Positions 16,291 through 24,895 of a DNA stretch of 64,000 nucleotides are shown here, one piece after another. The DNA is from Georhizobium profundi (lineage in GTDB: Bacteria > Pseudomonadota > Alphaproteobacteria > Rhizobiales > Rhizobiaceae), in the NCBI RefSeq assembly GCF_003952725.1, contig NZ_CP032509.1, forward strand, positions 3,372,001 through 3,436,000. The letters are read 5' to 3'. A program made the translations under genes and the position numbers. The stretch's first letter is position 1. Each line of letters opens with the position of its first letter. The notes beneath the pieces were generated by a model. That model saw only the letters and a program-made list of their open reading frames with translations, was not told the DNA's origin and made no database searches.

Positions 16291-18270
16291 TTAAACGGCA
16301 GGCTGCGGTTCCGACAGAAGCCCAACAGATGCGTGATCTTCCTCCGCGCCTTCGACAGCCGCTCTCGCCTCAGCTTCCTTCGACACCTCGGCAAGCGGTT
16401 TCAGCGCTGCCACGACTTCCACGATCGTCGTGCAGACTGCGTCGGGACGGATCGCGTCCTCGATCTTCGCCAACTCGTCCCGGCCGCCTGTCGCACCCCA
16501 AAATGCGATGATGATTGTCAGCTTGGGGCTCTGGCGCCGTAGGCGACGCACCAGATAGCGGGCGTGTGCGATGGATTCGCTGTTCAGATAACCCACCACG
16601 ATCGTACCGATATCGTCGAAATCGAAACTGCGAAGCTGGGTCGGCTGGAGCATCTCGTGCGGGACGTCCAGCGCGTGGATCGAGGCGTGTTCCAGCGCAT
16701 CGCGCAGCATGAAGGCCGCCGCATCGTCGAGATTGCCGCGAGCACCCGCGCAGACGATGCGTCCTGGGTTCAGCTTCAAATCCGGGTCAGCAGCGTGTTT
16801 CAAGTCTCTTTCGCTCGCGTCCTCGGCAGCCTCGACATCCTCATGTTCGGACAGGTTCTCGACGAGCTCCACCGCGCTCGTCGCGACCATCTCGCGATGT
16901 GCATCATCCAGAACGCCGCGCGAGCGGTCATGCTCGACCAGAACGAGCGCCGGGATGGCAACATCGTCGTAAAATGAGCGGATCGGACGCTCGCGCAGAT
17001 AAATCTCCGCCTGTTCCGTCGCTTCGTCCGGATCGCCGGCCAGCAAGCGCTGATAGAGCCGCTCGTGTGGGGCGAGGACCGGCTCGTTGCCGAGGAGAAT
17101 GTCGAGAAATTCGAATTGCTGAACGTGGCGCCCAAGCACGACGAAGCAAACCGTCAGGGGTGTGGAAAGAAGCAGGCCGATGGGCCCCCAGAGCCACGTC
17201 CAGAAGATCGCTGCAAGAATGATGGCGACCGGTGAGAGGCCTGTGCGCGACCCGTAAAGCCACGGCTCGATCAGGTTGTTGGATATCAGTTCCAGCGTGA
17301 TGAGCAATGCCGCGGTATAAAACAGCATCGTCCAGCCCGGATCGACCGCGATCGCCAGTGCCAGCGGGAAGAACGCGGCAATGATCGGACCGACATAAGG
17401 AACGAAGCGGAGCACGAGGGCGAGCAAGCCCCACAGGAGCGCGTTCGGCACGCCGATGAACCAGAGACCTGCGGCAACCGGGATGGCGTAGGTGACGTTC
17501 ACGACCAGTTGCATCAACAGATACTGGCCGACGCGTCGCCCGGCATCCTGCAAGGCGCTGGTGGTCTTATGGATATCGGTCGATCCGGCGAGGCGGATGA
17601 ACCTATCCCGCAAATCTTCCCGCCGCAGAAGCATGAAGATCACGAACACGATCACGATGCCGCCTGTGGCCAGCGGCTCGATCAGCGGGACGACGAATGT
17701 CTGCAGCATCTCCAGCGGCGTAAGAGGCGCTTCCTCGATCCGCACCGGCATCGGGGCCGGTGTGCCGGAAGCCTCTGCATCTGCCGCGTCGACCTCTTCG
17801 GCCTGTTGGATCTCCTGCTCGATCGCCTCGAGCATGGCTGCGGCGCGGTCGAAGGAGCCACTCGCCAACTGCGTTTCGCGCAGGTCGCGGATCTTGTTCT
17901 GGATGTTGAACTGATAGGAAGGCAGGTTCGACGAAAGCACGCTCACCTGATTGGCGACGACGACGCCGAAGCAGAAGATCGTGAACATCGCCATGATGAC
18001 GACCGTGACGACCGAGATGGATCTCGGGATTCGCCAGCGCCGCAGCAGCGAAACGATGGGCGAAAGAAGAAAGGTCAGAAGGACGGCCAGGGCGATCGGC
18101 ACGAATACATCCCGACCGAAATAGAGCGCCGTGACGACTGCGATCGCGGCGATCAGCGACTGCGGGCCGAAGGGGGCGGCCTGGCGAACAGCCGTTCCTG
18201 CTGGTGTGACTTTAGGAGTTAAAGCGCCGCCGGCGATGGCTGCGCTTCGCTTGCTGTCCTGCTGCGGCAT
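16291..18270 (-). CDS. AI-2E-family transporter with long C-terminal cytosolic domain
   Basis: 659 residues from ATG at 18270 (a TTG at 18294 is the alternative). Residues about 35-400 form the AI-2E (PerM/TqsA) permease: paired N-terminal helices (VFVPIALAVLLTFLLSPIV), a long soluble insertion with a QQAEEVDAADAEA acidic stretch, then LRFVPYVGPIIAAFFPL and NLIEPWLYGSRTGLSPVAII, the family signature. Typical members end near residue 350-400. Here about 250 more residues follow (YQRLLAGDPDEATEQAEIYL, then alternating strand/helix with DIGTIVVGYLN). That tail looks like a Rossmann-type sensory module. Substrate unknown; autoinducer-2 export should not be assumed. Confidence 0.83.
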   Translation of the reverse strand: MPQQDSKRSAAIAGGALTPKVTPAGTAVRQAAPFGPQSLIAAIAVVTALYFGRDVFVPIALAVLLTFLLSPIVSLLRRWRIPRSISVVTVVIMAMFTIFCFGVVVANQVSVLSSNLPSYQFNIQNKIRDLRETQLASGSFDRAAAMLEAIEQEIQQAEEVDAADAEASGTPAPMPVRIEEAPLTPLEMLQTFVVPLIEPLATGGIVIVFVIFMLLRREDLRDRFIRLAGSTDIHKTTSALQDAGRRVGQYLLMQLVVNVTYAIPVAAGLWFIGVPNALLWGLLALVLRFVPYVGPIIAAFFPLALAIAVDPGWTMLFYTAALLITLELISNNLIEPWLYGSRTGLSPVAIILAAIFWTWLWGPIGLLLSTPLTVCFVVLGRHVQQFEFLDILLGNEPVLAPHERLYQRLLAGDPDEATEQAEIYLRERPIRSFYDDVAIPALVLVEHDRSRGVLDDAHREMVATSAVELVENLSEHEDVEAAEDASERDLKHAADPDLKLNPGRIVCAGARGNLDDAAAFMLRDALEHASIHALDVPHEMLQPTQLRSFDFDDIGTIVVGYLNSESIAHARYLVRRLRRQSPKLTIIIAFWGATGGRDELAKIEDAIRPDAVCTTIVEVVAALKPLAEVSKEAEARAAVEGAEEDHASVGLLSEPQPAV

Positions 18271-18372
18271 GAATTCCACCACGCTCGCACCCAATTCGAT
18301 GCCTCACCGCGAGCGACGGTCAGACAGGACCAGAACGGGGCCTGCCTCGATTGGTTCCTTAGGGCGATCTCA

Positions 18373-18402
18373 TGAAAAGAAAAGGCGGCCATCAGGCCGC
18401 CT
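18373..18402 (-). terminator. Intrinsic terminator of the chemoreceptor gene
   Basis: Arms AGGCGGCC (18383-18390) and GGCCGCCT (18395-18402) form a perfect 8-bp stem with a 4-base loop. Read on the minus strand the stem is followed by TTTTCTTTTC (plus 18373-18382), a U-rich tail. It sits about 50 bases after the stop of the chemoreceptor gene. Confidence 0.8.
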
Positions 18403-18452
18403 TCCCCCTTCCCCGATCCCCGCTTTTTAAGCGGGACTCTCGAGCGATGCGA

Positions 18453-20420
18453 TCAGAACTCTTCCCAGTCCGACGCCTTCAGCGCCGCATTGCCTTCACT
18501 GCGCGGAGAGAATGCACCGGCAAGCTTGCGGCCAAGCGCGCGGGCCGGCGATTCGGGCCGCTTCGTCGCGCTGTGCTCGGCCGCCGCAACAACGGGCCGC
18601 TGCCTTGGCGTCGTCGATCGGCTTTCATGGCCATCCATGCCGCCGATCTTGAACTGCGCGAGCAGTTCGTTGAGCGCCGTCGCCTCACGGGCCAGACTAT
18701 GGCTTGCCGCCGTCGACTGTTCCACCATGGCTGCGTTCTGCTGGGTGTTCTGGTCGATCTGGTTCACGGCAGTGTTGATTTCGCCGAGACCGAGCGACTG
18801 CTCGCGCGAGGCTTCCACGACCGCAACGACGTGGCGGTTGATTTCCTGCACCTCGACCACGATGGCTTCGAGCGCCTTGCCGGTTTCGCTGACGAGAGAT
18901 GCCCCTTCCTTGACCTGTGCACCGGAGCTGGTGATCAGCGTCTTGATCTCCTTGGCTGCCTGAGCGGAGCGCTGTGCCAACTCCCGGACTTCCTGGGCGA
19001 CAACCGCAAAGCCCCTACCCGCGTCACCTGCCCGTGCGGCTTCGACACCCGCGTTGAGTGCCAGAAGGTTGGTCTGGAAGGCGATGTCGTCGATAACGCC
19101 GATGATGCTTCCGATCTTGTCGGACGAAGCTTCGATCGCGCCCATGGCGCCGACGGCCCTGGCGACGATCTCACCGGAACGCTCAGCACCTTCGCGGGTC
19201 TTGGCGACGAGATGGCCAGCCTCTTCCGCGCGACGTGTGGCGTCCTTCACCGTCGTCGTCAGCTGCTCGAGCGCTGCTGCGGTTTCCTCGACGGAGGCCG
19301 CCTGCTGTTCGGTGCGCTTGGAGAGATCGTCGGCAGCGGCGCGAATTTCTTCCGACCCTGCATAGATGCCGCTTGCATTGCCGCCGACAGCCCGCAGCGC
19401 TTCCTCGAGCTTTGCCACGGCGTCGTTGAAATCCAGACGCAGACGATCGAGCTTGCCGGAGAATTCGGTGTCGATGCGATAGGCAACGTCGCCATCCGCC
19501 AGACGGCCGAGCGCTTCGCCGATGGCTGTGATCGCCATTTCGATCTGTGCTGCTTCCCGTGCCTTTTCGGCTTCGCGGGCGATCCGCTCCTTCTCGGTCA
19601 GCGAACGGCCGTCCTCTGCCTCCTGCTCCAGACGGATCTTGTCGCGGCCGGCATCGCGGAAGATCGCCACCGATGCCGCCATGTCACCGATCTCGTCCCT
19701 GCGGTCGGAGAACGGAATTTCGCTCTGCAGGTCACCTGCAGCGAGCGCGTTCATGGACGCGGTGATGCGGGTGATGGGTTTGGAAATCCGGTTGAGTGCA
19801 AGCACGCCCGCCCCGATCGCCAGCAAAATCGACAGGAGGACGGCACCGATTGTGACGATGCGCGCCTGCTCGTAGGCTGCTTCAGCCTCTGCCACGGCGT
19901 TCGCGTTCATCTGGTCGTTGAAATCGAGCATGGCGGCGATCCGGCTGTCGATCTCGTTATAGGCGACACGCAGAGAACCCATGAACATGCTCTGGGCGGC
20001 GCCTTTCCGGTTCAGGCGCGAACGCTCCAGCATCTCGTTCGCCGAGTCCATGTAGGCGCCCCAAGCCTGTGTGAACTCAGCATGAAGTCCGCGCGAGGTA
20101 TCCGTCGTCAGATAGGTCAAGTACAGAGCGTTCAGCTCATCCAGCCGCTCCATGCGGCGCACGATCCGATCTTCGACTTCAGCCGTCTCTTCCGGGGTGA
20201 TGGCCATGGTGTGATTTGCGTGCGCCAATCGAATGTCGGCCGTCGCAGCATCGATCTGGTTGATCAGTTGACCGATCTGGACACGACGCTCACTGAATTC
20301 CTGTACCTGCTCCCGCAGTGTCGCCACCGCCGAATAGCCCAGTGCGCCCTGAGCCAGCGCAATCAGCGCCATCAGCGCGAAAAGGGCCGGCAGCAGCTGC
20401 TTTATCTTTATCTTCGACAT
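18453..20420 (-). CDS. Methyl-accepting chemotaxis protein
   Basis: 655 residues from ATG at 20420 ([20 protein letters not shown]). TM1 about 8-30, a periplasmic four-helix-bundle ligand domain (about 31-185), TM2 about 186-208 ([20 protein letters not shown]), HAMP (about 210-262), a second HAMP-like segment near 315-365, then the signalling hairpin with [20 protein letters not shown] at the tip. It ends ASDWEEF, matching the xWxxF type tether for CheR/CheB. It should control CheA through CheW; the ligand is unknown. No che genes are nearby. GGGAAC precedes the start. Confidence 0.92.
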   Translation of the reverse strand: MSKIKIKQLLPALFALMALIALAQGALGYSAVATLREQVQEFSERRVQIGQLINQIDAATADIRLAHANHTMAITPEETAEVEDRIVRRMERLDELNALYLTYLTTDTSRGLHAEFTQAWGAYMDSANEMLERSRLNRKGAAQSMFMGSLRVAYNEIDSRIAAMLDFNDQMNANAVAEAEAAYEQARIVTIGAVLLSILLAIGAGVLALNRISKPITRITASMNALAAGDLQSEIPFSDRRDEIGDMAASVAIFRDAGRDKIRLEQEAEDGRSLTEKERIAREAEKAREAAQIEMAITAIGEALGRLADGDVAYRIDTEFSGKLDRLRLDFNDAVAKLEEALRAVGGNASGIYAGSEEIRAAADDLSKRTEQQAASVEETAAALEQLTTTVKDATRRAEEAGHLVAKTREGAERSGEIVARAVGAMGAIEASSDKIGSIIGVIDDIAFQTNLLALNAGVEAARAGDAGRGFAVVAQEVRELAQRSAQAAKEIKTLITSSGAQVKEGASLVSETGKALEAIVVEVQEINRHVVAVVEASREQSLGLGEINTAVNQIDQNTQQNAAMVEQSTAASHSLAREATALNELLAQFKIGGMDGHESRSTTPRQRPVVAAAEHSATKRPESPARALGRKLAGAFSPRSEGNAALKASDWEEF

Positions 20421-20730
20421 TCTTTGTTCCCATGGACATAGCGTCGGTCCCGCGCGAAAGCGGGCCGTTAAACGGCTGTTTGACGATCGTTGATGAGAGG
20501 GACGCGCCGAGAGATCATCTCGTCGCAACGCCATGCCGCCGATGGGAGGCGTCCGGGAGAACTGCATCATGCAATCTGGTGGCGAAGTACCAGTCTCCAA
20601 GCCATATCATTGGTGGCAGTCGTCTATGAAGAAGGCATTAATTGCATATCATCAATTCCAGTAGGTGCCCCTTGCGTGGAAAATTAGCGTTGGCGATTTC
20701 CCTGTCACGAAGCGATGCCTATAGTAGAGC
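20421..20730. other. Divergent intergenic region between chemoreceptor and amn
   Basis: 310 bases without a gene. It holds the palindrome GCCGTT-A-AACGGC at 20464-20476 on the chemoreceptor side and TATAGT at 20720-20725 just before the amn start, too close (6 bases to ATG) to be a clear -10 unless the message is leaderless. No RNA gene is visible. Confidence 0.4.
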
Positions 20731-22233
20731 ATGGACAAGAAGACTTTCGACCACACCGACGCCCGCATATTGTCACCTGACGCTTACGAACCGCGATCAT
20801 TCTCTGATCCGGATGAAGCGCTGGCAGCCATTTCGGAGCTTTATGCCCGCAACACCGCGTTCCTGACCGACGCGTTCAGAGGCCTGAGTGAGGGCGTTCC
20901 GCCCGCTACGCGGTATCGCGCCTACTACCCGCAGGTCAGCCTCTACACGACCTCCTACGGCCATGTTGATTCGCGCCTCTCCTATGGGCATGTGACCCAG
21001 CCCGGGCATTACACGACCTCGATCACGCGGCCGGAACTGTTCGCACCCTATCTGAAGGACCAGATCGGGCTCCTTTTGAAGAACCATGGCGTACCGATCG
21101 TCGTGTCGGAATCGGATACGCCGATCCCGCTGCATTTCGCTTTCGGCGAAGGCGCCTATGTGGAAGCATCCTTCGCGGAAAACTTCGCTGTGCCGCTTCG
21201 GGATCTCTTCGATACCCCGGACCTGACGAACACCGATGACGAGATCGCCAATGGCGCCTACGAGCCCGGACCCGGCGAGCCCTCGCCGCTCGCGCCCTTC
21301 ACGGCGCAGCGCATCGATTACTCGCTGGCGCGGCTGTCGCACTACACCGCGACCAATGCCGACCATTTCCAGAATTTCGTCCTGTTCACGAACTACCAGT
21401 TCTACGTGGATGAATTCTGCGCCTTCGCCCGCCGTCTGATGGCGGAAGGCGGCGGTGGCTACGAAGCCTTCGTCGAACCGGGCAATCTGATGACGCCTGC
21501 TGGCTCGGACGAGCCAACGGAAGGCGTGGCCGGCGTGCGGCTGCCACAGATGCCGGCCTATCACCTGAAGAAGAAATCCCATGGCGGGATCACCATGGTG
21601 AATATCGGTGTCGGGCCATCTAACGCGAAGACCATTACCGATCACATCGCGGTGCTCAGGCCGCATGCGTGGCTGATGCTCGGCCACTGCGCGGGCCTGC
21701 GCAACAGCCAGACATTGGGCGACTATGTGCTGGCCCACGCCTATGTGCGCGAAGACCACGTGCTCGACGACGATCTTCCGGTGTGGGTGCCCATTCCGGC
21801 GCTTGCCGAAATCCAGGTCGCGCTGCAGGAATCGGTTGCCGAAGTCACAGGGCTGGAAGGGTACGATCTGAAGCGCATCATGCGCACGGGCACGGTTGCC
21901 ACGATCGACAATCGTAACTGGGAACTGCGCGACCAGCGCGGACCGGTGAAGCGGCTCTCCCAGTCACGCGCGATCGCGCTCGACATGGAATCGGCGACGA
22001 TCGCGGCAAACGGCTTCCGCTTTCGCGTGCCCTACGGAACGCTGCTTTGTGTCTCGGACAAGCCGCTTCATGGCGAGCTGAAGCTTCCCGGCATGGCAAC
22101 GGCGTTCTACCGGACGCAGGTGAGCCAGCATCTGGAAATCGGCATCCGCGCGATGGAGAAGCTTGCCGCCATGCCACCCGAGCGTCTGCATTCGCGCAAG
22201 CTCAGGAGCTTTTACGAGACTGCTTTCCAGTAG
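20731..22233 (+). CDS. amn: AMP nucleosidase
   Basis: 500 residues, the usual length for Amn. It hydrolyses AMP to adenine and ribose 5-phosphate, balancing purine pools in the cytosol. The N-terminal AMP-nucleosidase domain includes the RYRAYYPQVSLYTTSYGHVD region; the C-terminal half is a nucleoside-phosphorylase-type domain with MVNIGVGPSNAKTITDHIA, LMLGHCAGLRN and the ALDMESATIAANGFR active-site motif. No Shine-Dalgarno is obvious (TATAGTAGAGC before ATG). Its 3' end overlaps the convergent lipid kinase gene by 32 bases. Confidence 0.93.
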   Translation: MDKKTFDHTDARILSPDAYEPRSFSDPDEALAAISELYARNTAFLTDAFRGLSEGVPPATRYRAYYPQVSLYTTSYGHVDSRLSYGHVTQPGHYTTSITRPELFAPYLKDQIGLLLKNHGVPIVVSESDTPIPLHFAFGEGAYVEASFAENFAVPLRDLFDTPDLTNTDDEIANGAYEPGPGEPSPLAPFTAQRIDYSLARLSHYTATNADHFQNFVLFTNYQFYVDEFCAFARRLMAEGGGGYEAFVEPGNLMTPAGSDEPTEGVAGVRLPQMPAYHLKKKSHGGITMVNIGVGPSNAKTITDHIAVLRPHAWLMLGHCAGLRNSQTLGDYVLAHAYVREDHVLDDDLPVWVPIPALAEIQVALQESVAEVTGLEGYDLKRIMRTGTVATIDNRNWELRDQRGPVKRLSQSRAIALDMESATIAANGFRFRVPYGTLLCVSDKPLHGELKLPGMATAFYRTQVSQHLEIGIRAMEKLAAMPPERLHSRKLRSFYETAFQ

Positions 22234-23155
22234 ATGCGCCCTTCGCGTCCAAAGCTGTCTGGCTGGGCGCGAGGATCTTCAGCTCGCCCGGGTGGAGCAG
22301 GATGGTCACGTCTCGCTCCAGCTCCACCAACTCGCCGTCGATGACAGCACGCGCCTTGGAATAGAGCTTGGGGAAATAGAGGTGCACCTTCATGGCGCCG
22401 ATCTCGTCGATATTCTCATTGTCGCGGAAGCGACGGCGCAGAATGTCGGCCGCAAGACGCGTCATGCCGGCCGTCGATAGCGGCTTGGCGATGTAAATGC
22501 CCAACTGGCCGCCTGTCAGCGTGTCCGCATAAAGCAAGGAATCGTTGCCATAGTGATTGTTGGAGACGGCGATCGCGGACACCTTGCGGGTCTCGGACTT
22601 GCCATCGATATCGATGGACACCTTGAAGACCGGCGGATCGAGGATGACGCCCATGGCAGCACGGCTCGTCGCGATGATCTTCTGGAAGCGGGACTTGAAC
22701 GAGTAGCTGTTGCGCAGCCGGACCATGCGGGCCTGCATGCCGATCGAGAACTGGTGCACGAAGGCGCGGCCGTTGGCGCTCGCAATGTCGGCATCCATAA
22801 TCTCACCGGCCGCCAGGGATTCAAGTGCCTCTTCCAGATCGAGCGGCACCTTCAAGGTTCGCGCAACAAGGTTCATGGTGCCCGCCGGCACCACGCCAAG
22901 CGGCATGCCAGCTTTCCAGGCGATACCGGCCGCCGTGGAAATCGTGCCATCACCACCGCCGGCCAAGAGAACATCGACGTCACCCTTGGCCGCGACTGCC
23001 TCGAGCTTCCGTTTGATCTGCTTGCCGGTCACGTTTTCGCACGTGAGCGTATGGCCATGCGCTTCGAAGATGCGTGTGGCGGTCTGGCAGAACGCATCCA
23101 TATCCATCGTGCGGAACGTTCCGCCGTCGCGGTTGAAGACTGCATGCACATTCAT
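22202..23155 (-). CDS. Diacylglycerol/sphingosine-kinase-family lipid kinase
   Basis: 317 residues from ATG 23155 (MNVHAVFNRDGGTF); an in-frame ATG at 23200 adds 15 residues but has no ribosome site. The DAGK catalytic domain has VDVLLAGGGDGTISTAAG (the GGDGT nucleotide loop) and PLGVVPAGTMNLVARTL; the C-terminal beta-sandwich follows. Members phosphorylate diacylglycerol or related lipids (YegS, DgkB) with ATP. The lipid here is unknown. The short N-terminus without a signal peptide places it in the cytosol at the membrane. It is convergent with amn and overlaps it by 32 bases. Confidence 0.87.
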   Translation of the reverse strand: MNVHAVFNRDGGTFRTMDMDAFCQTATRIFEAHGHTLTCENVTGKQIKRKLEAVAAKGDVDVLLAGGGDGTISTAAGIAWKAGMPLGVVPAGTMNLVARTLKVPLDLEEALESLAAGEIMDADIASANGRAFVHQFSIGMQARMVRLRNSYSFKSRFQKIIATSRAAMGVILDPPVFKVSIDIDGKSETRKVSAIAVSNNHYGNDSLLYADTLTGGQLGIYIAKPLSTAGMTRLAADILRRRFRDNENIDEIGAMKVHLYFPKLYSKARAVIDGELVELERDVTILLHPGELKILAPSQTALDAKGASTGKQSRKSS

Positions 23156-23319
23156 GGTCGAGGATCCAATCAGCGGTCGGGACGCGCCTGCCTCATCCAT
23201 CTGAAAAACAAAGATGGGAGCCAGCTTTGGCCGGCGGGCGCGCCACCATATTGATGCCGCCGCCTAAACGGTCAAGCGAACGAAAAGTTACAGCCTGTTG
23301 CTCGAATTCTGATTGAGAG

Positions 23320-23943
23320 TCAGCGGGCTGCGACCCACGCTGCAGCGCCGACCATGGCCGTGGCGGAAAAGCGGTTGACGATCCGCATCGAGCGGGCGCG
23401 CGTCAGAAGCCGCCGCGCCCGGGCCGCGAGCACGATATAGAACCCGAAGACGATGGCGAGAACGGCAAGCGTGATCGCTGACAGCTCCACATAGCCGAGC
23501 ATCGTGACCGCTTCCAGGTCGATGAGATTGGGCAGGAGCGCCATGTAGAAAACCATGGTCTTCGGATTGCCGAGCGTCACTGCAAGCCCCGCCGAAAAAA
23601 GCACCAGCGGATGCTCACCGCCCTCTGCGGCGCGCACATTCGTAGGCTTTGGCGCGGACGTCCACATTTTGTAGGCCAGATAGACGAGATAGAGCACGCC
23701 CGCCCATTTCACCGCCTGGAAGACGAGCGCGAAGTTTTGGGCCAGCAGCGCGAGGCCGCCGATCGCAGCGGAAAGCCACAGCACGTCACCGAAGGCGACC
23801 CCGGCGGTAAAAATCACCGCACCGCCCGCGCCGGTGCCCAGCACCCGCGCAACAATCGCGGCGATGCCGGGTCCCGGCGAAGCAGCAGCCACGAAAAGCG
23901 CACCGGCAAAAACGGACAGGGCAGCGAGGTCCATGAAAGGCAA
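23320..23943 (-). CDS. LysE/RhtB-family amino-acid exporter
   Basis: 207 residues, normal for the family, with about six hydrophobic helices. The N-terminal signature is FVAAASPGPGIAAIVARVLG with the conserved SPGP turn, and VTLGNPKTMVFYMALLP carries the GNPK motif. These proteins export amino acids or analogues by proton exchange at the inner membrane; substrate unknown. ATG at 23934 (MDLAAL) is an alternative start three codons in. It stands alone. Confidence 0.9.
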   Translation of the reverse strand: MPFMDLAALSVFAGALFVAAASPGPGIAAIVARVLGTGAGGAVIFTAGVAFGDVLWLSAAIGGLALLAQNFALVFQAVKWAGVLYLVYLAYKMWTSAPKPTNVRAAEGGEHPLVLFSAGLAVTLGNPKTMVFYMALLPNLIDLEAVTMLGYVELSAITLAVLAIVFGFYIVLAARARRLLTRARSMRIVNRFSATAMVGAAAWVAAR

Positions 23944-24010
23944 TCCACGATGACATTAGAGGCGTGGACAATACGCCTTTGGCCGCGCCCGGGAAAGCGC
24001 ATCGACCGCC

Positions 24011-24883
24011 TCAGTCCAAGATGAAGTCCTGCACGACGGGATGATGGTCCGAGGGCAATTGGCCATCATAATTGCGCCGGAACACGACACCGCGGCCAAC
24101 GGGTTCGAAGCGTTCGGAATAAAGAAGATGATCGATCGCCGGAAAAGCGCCGATGCCGGTTCCGAAGTGGAACGTGGGGCCGGTGATCCATGAGAACGCC
24201 AGGTCCGCCCGGCGCAGGATTGCGGCTGTGGGCGAATGGCGCAGCGCGTTGAGGTCCCCGATGACGAGCACCGGCTCGCCGCGGGCGATCGCCGGGGCTA
24301 TCTCCGTGGCGATCTTGGAAGCGGCCTCCTGTCGCCGGGTGCCGCTTTGATGGTCGAAGTGGAAGTTATGGACGTGGATCGGTGGACCACCCTCCAGCGG
24401 CTGGAGGAGCGCCCAGCTTGCATAGCGGTTCTGTCGCCCATCGGCGCGGCGGGGAAAAACGGGATCGCCCTGGCCGGGATAGAAATAGAACCCCTCGTCG
24501 AGCAGCCTGAACCGATCTTTGCGGTAAAGGATCGGCTGGGTCGACGGTACGGTTTCAGGCGGTCCGATTGCCGCAAACCCATAGGACGGCAAGCGCTCCA
24601 TCAGGAAATCGAGCTGAAGATTCTCCTCATGCAACGGCCTGCCGTCAAATGTCTCGACTTCCTGCAGTGCGAAGATGTCCGCGTCGATCTCGGCGATGGC
24701 GGACACCATGGCCTCGCGCCGATCGAGCCACGCCTCGAAACGCGGACCCGACGGGCGGATATAGAGGGCGTTGAGGCTGGCGACGCGTAAGCGGGCACTG
24801 TCCAGCTGGTCGTTCGATGGTAAGGACGTGCAGCCGACGAGGATCGCCATTGCAGCGAGAAGCGCCGACAGGCGGACCAGCAT
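24011..24883 (-). CDS. Endonuclease/exonuclease/phosphatase-family lipoprotein
   Basis: 290 residues. The N-terminus LSALLAAMAILVGCTSLPS contains a lipobox (LVGC), so it should be a lipoprotein. The rest is an EEP-fold enzyme: LRVASLNALYIRP near the N-terminus, ADIFALQEVETFD with the metal-binding Glu, PIHVHNFHFDHQSG, VLVIGDLNALRH, and the catalytic His in QLPSDHHPVVQDF. Such secreted enzymes cleave phosphodiesters of nucleic acids or lipids; the substrate is not evident. It follows the ETF-QO gene by 12 bases on the same strand, so they may share a transcript. Confidence 0.84.
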   Translation of the reverse strand: MLVRLSALLAAMAILVGCTSLPSNDQLDSARLRVASLNALYIRPSGPRFEAWLDRREAMVSAIAEIDADIFALQEVETFDGRPLHEENLQLDFLMERLPSYGFAAIGPPETVPSTQPILYRKDRFRLLDEGFYFYPGQGDPVFPRRADGRQNRYASWALLQPLEGGPPIHVHNFHFDHQSGTRRQEAASKIATEIAPAIARGEPVLVIGDLNALRHSPTAAILRRADLAFSWITGPTFHFGTGIGAFPAIDHLLYSERFEPVGRGVVFRRNYDGQLPSDHHPVVQDFILD

Positions 24884-24895
24884 CCGCCCGGCGCC

